From the NCBI GenBank assembly GCA_026120035.1, contig JALRME010000001.1, positions 1,315,909-1,379,908 of the forward strand: a DNA stretch of 64,000 nucleotides. The letters are read 5' to 3'. The position numbers and the translations under genes are program-made. The notes beneath the pieces are model-generated. The model did no database searches, had not been told where the DNA came from, and saw only the letters and a list, made by a program, of their open reading frames with translations. Every line of letters begins with the position of its first letter. The stretch's first letter is position 1. Below, piece by piece: positions 22,113 through 31,323 of the stretch. This DNA comes from Coleophoma eucalyptorum. Its lineage: Eukaryota > Ascomycota > Leotiomycetes > Helotiales > Dermateaceae.

Positions 22113-24917
22113 CTATTCGCCTTCATTCTCGTAAAGCTTCAAAAGTGCTGCCCTATAAGCCTCTATCTTCGCGAAGTCTGCTAACTTGACCCGCATATAA
22201 TCAAATGCCACAATGGCGATCTGGTCTTTGTCGCCGTCTGTATTCATAACTGGTATTTTCTGATATCTCTGCGAGAAATGTGTAAGCATGATTCTGCGTG
22301 CATTCATGTTCTTTCCAACTTGTAATGCTTCTGATGTTGTGGAATGCTTCTTGGCCATTGCATCTCCCTGCAACTCATCGTCGAAAGTTGCTTCATGGAT
22401 TAAAAGCGTTGCACCATAGCCGATCTCCTGGAAAGATTTCGAGGGTCTGCAGTCTCCAGAATAGGCTACACTGAATCCATTAGGAAAGCGGAAGACGCAT
22501 GCCAAAGCTCCTGCGCAGTGGTTAACAGATGTAGCGGCGATGCTCGTCAAACCAAAGCCTTCTGTTTGAGTCTCAGTCAACTCATACAAAAATTTGTTGT
22601 TCAATCTTCCCAGATGAGCAAGTTCAAGCCGCTCAAAGCCAAAATCTTCAATTTCAGAGTATTCTTGTAGCCACGAGAGCATGTGCCCATCTGATGAGAC
22701 CATTAGCTTTTTAGAAGGCTCATCTTTGGTGGCTTGATTCCACGCCTTAATTACAGCTGCTGTACCAAGGTGATGGTCGGCATGGAGATGGCTGATCCAA
22801 AGCACCTTAAGATCAGAAAGCACAGAAGGAAGCTCATCGCCAAACACTCTCTTTAATTGCCCAAGGGTGTTTTCACCGCAGTCAAAGAGATAGTTACCAT
22901 AGCCTGGAACTCGAAGAAGTGTTGCGGATACATTTCGATACTTGGACGGCAAAGCGGATCCAGTCCCGAGAGTGATGATCTCGGCATCTTTACAAGGAAT
23001 GTCTGCCTGTTGCTCATCGAGTTTCTTTTGGTATTCAGGACTTGTTACTTGCTTGCGAGCAATTGCTGCCAGAGCCGCGACTTCCGCAGATGCCTCATTC
23101 ACTACTTTGGTTGTGTCGAGATATGGAATAATGCCAGAGTCATTGACCTCAAAATTCGGCTCGAGGAGTAGGGTCTTCCCTGGCCTAGCTCTGTCAAATT
23201 TGGCTACTTTTTGATCTGCTGATAGAATCGCATCGTTGGAATGCTTTGGGATAGGGAAACGCTCGGAATCTAGCAAGTGCAGTCGAATGGCAGCAGTAGC
23301 AGCTGATTCAAGAGCAAGATGATTGGAACAACAGTCTGAAGAAGACACGACATGCTTCCACTTTGGGTGTTCCTGAATGAATTTCTGCAATCTAGAATCC
23401 TCGAGAACGCCAGGTGCAAGTATCCAGATAATAGAGGTGAAGCCGTCCATAAGTTCTGGTGCAGACCATTCTTCACGTGCTAGAGTAGGAGCGATATAAG
23501 AAACGTCTGGAATCTCGATCACTGCAAATCCTGCACCTTCCCTTGACGTACCCATAACCATTTCAGGAGTCACTGTGCTACCATCCTTCGCAATGACGGA
23601 TTCTCCATTTGATAGTTTGCCAAATGCAGGACCAGGAGGGACACCTAGCCTCGCAGCCTCCTTGGGATTAAACTTTCCACGTTGAGTGTGGTTCTTGATG
23701 ATATATGAAACCGAGCTCTTGGAAGGTGTGGTTGGCGGTAATGACTCAATCGAGGCACCGGGCCATGGGCTACGGACAAGTACATCTATATCTGGAACAT
23801 CTTTGGATATGGGGTCCCACGGTGGTCCATTGTACTTCTCTATCTTGCCTGAACTGTTTCGCACAAATATAGCAGCAGGAAGCTTGACGGCTGATAATTT
23901 TGTGGTGGTCAGATTGTCTAAGCGCCACGTCGAATTGAACATGGAGGACAAGGTTGACTTTCGCATTTGATCATTGCGGTCTTCCTCGTCTCCTTGCTCG
24001 TCTCGAGGTCTGGATAGCGAATCCCCTGATTCTGGATCAGACATCTCTTCATGACTACGCTTTCTTGATCTTGAAACCGTTGCTTCAGGCTCAATGGCCA
24101 TTGCCCAGACCTTGATGTTAAGGTCAGACCATGTCGGCTCCCAGTCTTGCTGCTTGCCATCTTTGCCAGATCGGATTTCGTGCGTATTGACAGGCATACC
24201 CTTTCTGAAGATAAACCTTCTTGCAGTGCAAAGAAGATGCGTCAAATTCTTCGCGCCATGTATATTCAAAAAGGTCTTCTTCGCCTCTTGTGCAACCTCA
24301 ACAACGCCCTTCTTCGCCAGTCTTTCTTGTCTCGTCTTTTCAATAGACTCCCTTGCTGTCGAGGTTTGATCTGCCAGGGTTAAGATCATACCTAGCAAGC
24401 CCCCAGCAGAGTTCCAACTTGTGGTGCCGGTAAGAAAAAGATCCTCCACATTTCGAAGTCCAATCTTCCTTTGGATGCATGCGCGCTGCGTTCCCTCCCC
24501 GATGTTTCCAAACAGATACCGCTTATTGTCGAAGTGAAGGAGAATGGCCGTCCCTGGTGTATCTGCTGTAGGCGTAGTTATGATGGATACCCAACTCCTC
24601 ATCTTGAAAAAAGCACCCGAATCAGGTAATATCTTTGGAGGTATACTGCTCACGTTATCTTCCTGCCTTTCGTCGAATACAATCCAATAGTCTGCGTGGC
24701 CGAAGTCCAATTTCGGGCCAGGGTGAACCCGATCGAATGGTAAGTTCTCACTATTCTTGAGTCTGCGGTTCCGTTGTTCTAACTTCTGTAGATACCGAGC
24801 ACTTTGACGCTCGACCGCGCTTTTAGCAGGTGGGAAATATCTCAGTATTCGGGGCAAGTTGCTTGCAAGGTTTCGTGACCCTGGGCTCTTGATTAACTTG
24901 GGTACAGATCGGTGCAT
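22113..24917 (-). CDS. TRZ1: Ribonuclease Z, long form (tRNA 3' endonuclease)
   Basis: A single open frame of 934 aa with the ATG at 24917. Long-form RNase Z removes 3' trailers from nuclear and usually mitochondrial pre-tRNAs. The C-terminal half carries the active metallo-beta-lactamase domain: GTGSALPSKYRNVSATLL, then the zinc motif SHLHADHHLG at about residues 704-713, NHCAGALACVF, AYSGDCRPS, HEATFDD and the final LTHFSQRY histidine motif. The N-terminal half is the degenerate, inactive lactamase repeat typical of the ELAC2/Trz1 group. Its IFRKGMPVNTHEI region and an inserted acidic, Ser-rich linker (about 270-310) are seen. The first ~40 residues are basic (SPGSRNLASNLPRILRYFPP), consistent with a mitochondrial presequence. 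Length is close to the yeast enzyme, somewhat longer. Confidence 0.95.
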   Translation of the reverse strand: MHRSVPKLIKSPGSRNLASNLPRILRYFPPAKSAVERQSARYLQKLEQRNRRLKNSENLPFDRVHPGPKLDFGHADYWIVFDERQEDNVSSIPPKILPDSGAFFKMRSWVSIITTPTADTPGTAILLHFDNKRYLFGNIGEGTQRACIQRKIGLRNVEDLFLTGTTSWNSAGGLLGMILTLADQTSTARESIEKTRQERLAKKGVVEVAQEAKKTFLNIHGAKNLTHLLCTARRFIFRKGMPVNTHEIRSGKDGKQQDWEPTWSDLNIKVWAMAIEPEATVSRSRKRSHEEMSDPESGDSLSRPRDEQGDEEDRNDQMRKSTLSSMFNSTWRLDNLTTTKLSAVKLPAAIFVRNSSGKIEKYNGPPWDPISKDVPDIDVLVRSPWPGASIESLPPTTPSKSSVSYIIKNHTQRGKFNPKEAARLGVPPGPAFGKLSNGESVIAKDGSTVTPEMVMGTSREGAGFAVIEIPDVSYIAPTLAREEWSAPELMDGFTSIIWILAPGVLEDSRLQKFIQEHPKWKHVVSSSDCCSNHLALESAATAAIRLHLLDSERFPIPKHSNDAILSADQKVAKFDRARPGKTLLLEPNFEVNDSGIIPYLDTTKVVNEASAEVAALAAIARKQVTSPEYQKKLDEQQADIPCKDAEIITLGTGSALPSKYRNVSATLLRVPGYGNYLFDCGENTLGQLKRVFGDELPSVLSDLKVLWISHLHADHHLGTAAVIKAWNQATKDEPSKKLMVSSDGHMLSWLQEYSEIEDFGFERLELAHLGRLNNKFLYELTETQTEGFGLTSIAATSVNHCAGALACVFRFPNGFSVAYSGDCRPSKSFQEIGYGATLLIHEATFDDELQGDAMAKKHSTTSEALQVGKNMNARRIMLTHFSQRYQKIPVMNTDGDKDQIAIVAFDYMRVKLADFAKIEAYRAALLKLYENEGE

Positions 24918-25511
24918 GGAAACATGTACGCTTTTTTATAAAAGCTGATCTAGTAGAAATTCATCTTAAGCTGCAAAAAGTTTGGCAGCCAAAATCAACC
25001 AGGATTGGTGATTCAGCCTTGTCGGAGAAGGCTCAGATCGCAAGACCGAAAGCCCGTGCTGCAACATTGAACCTCTGCGAGAATATTACAATAGAGCATT
25101 GCATACGTCAGTTAGTACTATCAATCACAAACATAAATACAGTGAATGAATAACTTTTGCATCCCCAATTTTTGATTAGGAAGACCATATACAATAGATG
25201 CAACAATGGCATATGTTGGAACCAGACCACACGACCGAGTACTCCGAGTCTCCGATCTTTACTTTGATCGGAAACCCTCTGTGCTTGTGTTACGCCGGGG
25301 AACAACACTGCACTTTCCATTTTCACATCTGTTCCCAAACTATCTATGAACCTGTCCAGAATAAAACCGGGTGAGTGATTCAATTACCGCTCCGTCCCAC
25401 TGCGCCTAAACCAATATACAGTTGATGCAGAAGTAAAAGCTGATCCAGATGTAAGAATGTTCCCAAGTTGCACCTGTGCGCCGTCATCCGTCGTAGCCTA
25501 TATTCCTTATC
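24918..25511. other. Intergenic region between two minus-strand genes
   Basis: About 590 bp containing the promoter of tRNase Z and the 3' untranslated region of the LAMMER kinase. No coding sequence or RNA gene was recognised. Confidence 0.6.
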
Positions 25512-27846
25512 TCAATGATACCCGTTATGCCTTGGTGCTCCTGCCGCTACTGCTGCCGCAGCTTCTTCCCGTGCCTGAATTCTTTGCAATCGAATCTTGG
25601 CTGCTTCAGTACCGTCATCCGGCGAAGCTGGCTCCTTGAACCAGGGATGTTGTAATGCTTCCTTTGCCGTGATACGTTGTGAAGGGTCATATACAAATAT
25701 CTTCTTGAGTAAATCCAGGAAGTTCTTACAGAACTTGTTGCTATCAGGAATTATTTCCTATCGAGTGTGTTAGCAGTTGTACAGACTTTAGCGTGTTAAG
25801 GAACGTACATCTAATCGCTTCATAGCCTTAACAAAGCGCCGAGATGCTCTCGTGGTATCAGGCGTTGGATAATCTAGCTTCAATCTCTTGAAGAACCTGA
25901 ATGATGTTAGGTTGGTCTTGTTGGTAATTGGCAAATGACTTACTTTGCAGCTGGGTTGCCACCGCTCCGTGTAGCCATCTTGTTGACTTGTTGGATCAGA
26001 TGGTTATCGAGTTTCTTATTACACACATTTTCCATCATTGCCAAATGCTCCAAGTTATCATGAGTCTGGAACAGAGCGTCTCCCGTGAAGAACTCGACTA
26101 GGATGCAGCCAATACTCCAAATATCGCAAGGAAAGGACCACCCAAGCCCTAGAATAATTTCAGGAGCTCGGTAATGACGCGTTGAGACAACGGACGAATG
26201 ATATTCATCTTGGAAAGTTGCAGAGCCGAAGTCGATTAATCGAATCTCAGTATCCAACAAGACTCTGCGTTGTGCAGCTTGTCGGTTTACTGTACTGGAA
26301 GAGGAGGGTATTCTGCGACTATATGTAAATGCTTGATATGAGCTATCACAAAGCAGGATATTTTCTGGCTTGAGATCGGTATGGATAAGGTTTAAGTCGT
26401 GGAGGACTAAGAGATGATTAGCCAAAATCTACAAATCTGGGAATATGGTAGACCCACAAGCCACGCTGGTAAACAGCTGCCGGGCAAAATTTTGAATCTG
26501 GCTGTTGGGGAAAGGCACGAAGGCGTTTCCTTTCAAAAAGTCGAAGACGCTCTGACCAAGCAAATCCATGACTATACAAATGTGCCCCTTATAATCGAAG
26601 CAATCTCGAAGGTGGATGCATCGATTCCGGTTTTCATTGTCATTGGCCTTGAGGGTGGATAGAACACGAAGCTCTATACGTGAAGCATCCCGATACTTTT
26701 GGACGGACCGAATGATCTTGATGGCTACGAGTTTGTTTCTCCTCTTGTCTCGCGCCTGAACAACCTTTCCAAATGTCCCTTGACCAAGGAGTTTAGTGAC
26801 CGAATCTGGAACAAAGTCAGTAAAAGCCCTCGCTCGTGGAAAGTTTTAAACTCCATAGAAACATACATCTATCGGTCAAATCGCTATCCGGGACTACGAT
26901 ATAGTGGCCATCGTCATCATCGACCTTCTGGTTCTTTGTGTATGAATTCTGCCTGGCTGTCAGCTGTAAATTCTCGCAGAATAGTCTAATGCGTATCACT
27001 CACATCATGCACAACCTTAACGTTGACCTCTTGAGCCTTGATAGGCGGTCTTGGGGGTGGCTTGTAATTTGTGAAAGCATCTCCGTTCTCCTCTAGCTCT
27101 CTCCTCTTGGCCTCGTTCGCAAGTTGTTGTCGTGTGACCGTCCGCTTCCTCTTTTGACCTGGCTGCACATCTACTGCCTCGTATCCATTTCCATTAGATG
27201 AATGCGAACCCAGAGAAGTCGCCGCGGTCGTGTGTATCGCAGAAGTAGTTCGATCAGTCGATATTGTAGATGCAGAACCAGAGTTCTTGTATGCTGGGCT
27301 CACTCCATTTGAGGGCGAGGGGTTGAGTTGGTACACGGGGTCGAACATTTGTCCCGCGTCATCGCGTTTTCTCTTTTTGGCGGCATGTTGTTTCGTTGCA
27401 CTACCTGCCACAGCACGACCTGGGGCATTTGAGATGACTGATGCCGATAATTCTGGTGGTGGAGAATCATCGATGACGATGACCTCCTTGGGGAGGCCAT
27501 TCTTGTAAAACTGATGCCAATCAGGCTCTCTTGGCTCTCTCGACCGCTGCCTCTTCTTCGTGGTCTGCTTTGCAGTTGCGCTTGAAGCAGGCATTGTTGG
27601 TTGCTTTGTCTCAACTCTCGACGTATATGTTGCAGATTGAGGTGGAGAATCGGCAATACCGACGCCGTTCAAAAGTGTGTCGTTACTCGAGGCAGTCGGG
27701 AAGTATGAGCCTCCCAGCCGGCTAACGCCGTTCAAGGAGTTGTTGTTGGCACGATATCCGCCGTTGTTTGCCTGATAGATATTCTGGTGATGAGAGTAGC
27801 CGTAATTCGGATGATACGGTGGTGGTAAGGTGGAGGGCGTCGACAT
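25512..27846 (-). CDS. LAMMER/CLK-type dual-specificity protein kinase
   Basis: The model is complement(join(25512..25757, 25809..25896, 25944..26406, 26458..26805, 26867..26963, 27004..27846)), 694 aa, with five introns of 51, 47, 51, 61 and 40 nt. All junctions preserve frame. Residues 1-300 are a disordered Ser/Pro/Lys-rich tail with basic runs ([29 protein letters not shown]) that could be nuclear signals. The kinase domain starts at [19 protein letters not shown] (Gly loop from about 321). It contains [14 protein letters not shown] with catalytic Asp440, [18 protein letters not shown] and CDIWSIGC. The family signature reads [18 protein letters not shown] kinases (yeast Kns1, S. pombe Lkh1) phosphorylate SR splicing factors and regulate growth and stress responses. 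The C-terminus ends in an Ala-rich tail. Confidence 0.95.
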
Positions 27847-29347
27847 CGCTCGGGGAACTGGGACGATAATCTGTGTAGGGCTGGACTTTCAGGGCGAAAG
27901 ACCTCCAGCAGATGCGTTGCAGTGATGCCCAGGCTGGCGTCGATGCTCCACAGGCAGACGCAGCATCAATTCTACTGATTGCAGAGGAGAAGCAGAATCT
28001 TGAGGCACGAGAGTGCAAGATTGTTTTGTCTCCGACCGCGAATGATGTGGGAGGGTTTGGTGTCCAAGGCTAGACTCGGACTATTCTAGTGCGGGCCGCC
28101 TTGTTATTGTGAACAAGAGACAATCGAGGGGTCCAAAGAATAGAGAACAATAGCACACAGGAATCTATCCGACTGCGGTCGCGATCTTGCAGTCTTTCAG
28201 TTGAGCGTGGTCTTCACGTCGGCGGAGGCAATAATCAGAATGGGAAGCACCCCCATCCGAAGCGAGTTTTGGTCTCCTCTCTTGTCTCTCTCTCGCCTTG
28301 TCATCTTCATATCACAGGTCAGGCCAAAAGCCTAACTGGGCCACATCTCTCTCAATAGATGCATAAGGCTTTCACGGGGGGGTCTTATTTACATTCCTCA
28401 ATTGGGCGATCACATTGTATTGATTTGGTTAATGGGTTACTATTTAAGCAGAGCCTGCGCACTTTGTCTGTATCTTCAGCCTACCTTGCCTGCTTGCCAA
28501 ATGAGCATGACATGACTTCCCCTCGCTGTCCAAGCATTTCATCAATTTGTGCTCAGCACAACTGTACAGGATTCTGGATAAAACAACACCGCAACAGTAA
28601 TACGGTGCTTATGAGTTCCTGCCATCTTGGTTCCCTCCCAATCTTACAACGAGCTGGGCTGATCAAGGCGCATATCGTACTCCGTAAGCAAGTACGTATT
28701 TGACCGTCGCTGGGTTCAGCATGATCCTCCGCCAAATTTCCCCAGGACAACAACACTTTCTTAATATAAATATTATTTGTTTTGGTAACATGCGCCCTCA
28801 CAACAGAGCTCTGACTGCATCCTATTCTCCACTCTCTTCTCTTACCTATTTTCATAATCTTTTTTCCTACTGCCATAACTCGGTAAATTCAAAGTGTTCC
28901 TTTGTGCTGTTTCTGATTTGGTGGTGGTGGCGATTTCATAAACGAGGGGAAGTCTGAGGGGAAATCTCAGATGATAGACCGATGGTAGAGTGTTAAATAC
29001 AATCGAGTACTCTAGATCTGTTAGAGGATAAGAGGGTGGAGCATTAGATTTAACGGATAATAGATCAACTAATCTACTTTTCAAGCATATGAAAAGCAGA
29101 TTAGAATAGGCCTTCAAGTTGCTCTATTTCCTATGAACACGCGATTCCAAGTCCATCGCGTAGCCTCAGCTAGCTAGTTCTAGCCGCCCAACAGAGTGTC
29201 AAGACTGCGGTGTAATTTGATTGTAGTCATTCCCAGGTAATGACATTTCTGGCTCTGGGTAATTGATACTCACCATGATGCAATGAGTCTCCGTAGAGGG
29301 GTATCGAGCAATTCTAGATGCGTTCTTTGCAGAAATCCACCATTCTT
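27847..29347. other. Intergenic region, kinase promoter and sideroflexin 3' side
   Basis: A 1.5-kb non-coding stretch. 27847-28330 is the likely promoter and leader of the LAMMER kinase. The remainder is AT-rich with pyrimidine tracts and no supported gene. Open frames there have no splice-supported extension. Confidence 0.55.
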
Positions 29348-30607
29348 TCATATGCCCCGATTGAATACAACCTTTCCATTTGATCCACCCTTTCCCCAGA
29401 ATTCTTCCTCCAAGCTTGAAGCATCCACGCTCTGGCGTTGCGGAAATGCAGCTAGAGCTAGGGGTAGGGCAAACATGCTAGTCGCAAAAATCAACCCTAT
29501 GTTGATTGGCAAAGTGAGCCTTGGGTTCTTTTTGAGCCATTCAGTTTTCTGAAGTTTGACCAAAACCAGAGGAGGAATGACCATGATCGGTGAGCTGTTT
29601 AGAACTCTGCTAATGGCAGTCTCCCCAACGGCGAGAGTCGCAGCCTTTTTGCTCTTACCCAATGATGGAACAGATGATTCAGATTTGCCTTCAGCAGCGA
29701 GTTTTGCCTTGTCGGCCTCTGACAGAACAGGGTATACATCAATTCCTTGCCGAATCTCCTCTCCTCGCATTAAGAAGACATTCAAAGCACCAGCACTAGC
29801 CACCGCAGCAAAGGGCACAAGACGTGTGAGGATGGTTTTGGTACTAGGGCTAACGCGCTTCAAGCGTGGGACGAGGGCATTGAGTCCCAATGCAACGGAG
29901 CAAGAGGCACCAACCGCAAGGAAGTATGATTGGGTAATCTTTGAGACTGACAGCGGCGTCGACTTATTCGCATTCGCATTATTGATCGCAACATTGAGCG
30001 ATTGATTGGTGATTTGCCAGAGTAAGGTACCGGTTGTCTATGAAATGAACATACATTAGTAACAGACCCCACATCAACACAATTGTATAACTCACTCCAA
30101 GACCAGGCGTGAGCATTCCAGCAGTCACAACCAAATTTGACAGAACAAAGCAGGACATGCGAAATGGGAGGAAGACTGGTTCACCGGTATCTAGAGACCT
30201 TTAGCATCGTTCAACTACCTCAGTAAGTCGACGCTACCTGGGTGTAAAGTAGAATCCACAACTTTCTTTGCTTTCCATAGCTCATCGTTCATCTCTCCAA
30301 TTTTGCCCTGTTTGTATGCAGCGATCAGGTTCTTCGAATGCTCCAATCCATCCTTGTTGACTAAAAGAGTTCTAGAATATGCAAACATTAGTCATTGTTC
30401 AATACTGCTTTCGAGTCGCTACTAAGCTCGAGCAAGAGCTTCGACCAAAAGATAAATGCACCTTGTAGCAAAGATAATGAATCAAGCTCAAAGTCCCCCT
30501 CACCTAGGATCAGATATATTTGCAGTATGCATAACACGGCCCCAGTACGTGCTCAAATCATACTTCGAGGCAGGAAGCTCGCGATTTCCTGGTATGGAGG
30601 CGGACAT
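29348..30607 (-). CDS. FSF1: Sideroflexin, mitochondrial inner-membrane carrier
   Basis: The model is complement(join(29348..30037, 30096..30190, 30238..30371, 30504..30607)), 340 aa, with introns of 58, 47 and 132 nt. The first two have good branch sites (ACTAAT, and a weaker TTACTGAG). The N-terminus SASIPGNRELPASKYDLSTY, the region ISDPRTLLVNKDGLE and the hallmark HPDTGEPVFLPFRMS identify the sideroflexin/tricarboxylate-carrier family. Several hydrophobic segments follow (VVTAGMLTPGL, SYFLAVGASCSVALGL, LVPFAAVASAGALNVFLM, INIGLIFATSMFALPLALAA). Human SFXN1 imports serine into mitochondria for one-carbon metabolism, so amino-acid transport is the likely role. Length is slightly above the usual 320-330 aa. 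Confidence 0.94.
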
Positions 30608-31323
30608 CTTCAAGCTGGCGTGAGGTGTTTGCGGTTGGAGACCCAAGGTTCTGCACAGCTCCAAGGGAGTGATATTTGTAGGAGAGCTTGGGACAGACCA
30701 AGCTGCACCGCAGTTGACAGCACCTCTGTGAGATATCGTATCGCGTAAGACAGCGGTGAGGCCGTGTGACACTGAACTATGTGCCTACGAAATTATTGAG
30801 CTCAATCTAAACAATTTGACTTTCATGGCCGATCTCGCTTCCTCTGCACGGAAACCATGTATGCATTTACATAAGTTGAAATAAGAATCTGATCTTCAAC
30901 AAACATCAAGCATTACATTCTTGGCCTAGTGGCCTAATGGTTAAGGCGCCAGATTTCGGTCAGAAATCCTCTGGAGATTGGGAGTTCGAATCTTCCCTGG
31001 GTCGTATAATCTTCAAGACAGCACAGCTGTTCCTCATCTTTTGTCTTTTTTGCCATCGAAATTTTTGGATCATGGTACTCTGTTTTTGACATCAGTCCAG
31101 CTTGAGATGAACCTTTTTACAGCTACAGGGATTTCACGATGAATACAGTTTTAGCCGAAGGAATTACGGGGCCACTGACGCAACACTCGACTCCACCCCC
31201 CACTGCACTCCGTACCGAATGTTCAAGTGTAGCGCGTTATCCTACATAGGTAGAGCAGTCGGTATTTCAAATTTACATGCTTAATAAAGTCCAAGGAAAT
31301 CCTACGTTTTTACTCCACGTAGC
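30608..31323. promoter_or_regulatory. Divergent promoter region containing a tRNA gene
   Basis: This interval separates the minus-strand sideroflexin from the plus-strand AIM3-like gene. It must hold both Pol II promoters plus the Pol III-transcribed tRNA-Arg at 30923-31004. T-rich stretches after the tRNA (near 31040) could serve as Pol III terminator. No other element was recognised. Confidence 0.5.
30923..31004 (+). tRNA. tRNA-Arg (anticodon UCG) with a 9-nt intron
   Basis: The sequence folds as a complete cloverleaf. Acceptor GGCCTAG (30923-30929) pairs with CTGGGTC (30997-31003), discriminator G31004. The D arm is GCCT/AGGC around AATGGTTA. Anticodon stem CCAGA (30949-30953) pairs with TCTGG (30970-30974). 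The T arm is GGGAG/CTTCC with loop TTCGAAT. The anticodon is TCG at 30956-30958. The anticodon loop is 16 nt, so a 9-nt intron is inferred just after position 37, at about 30960-30968. The body (GTGGCCTAATGG, AAGGCG) resembles eukaryotic tRNA-Arg(UCG). Confidence 0.92.
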
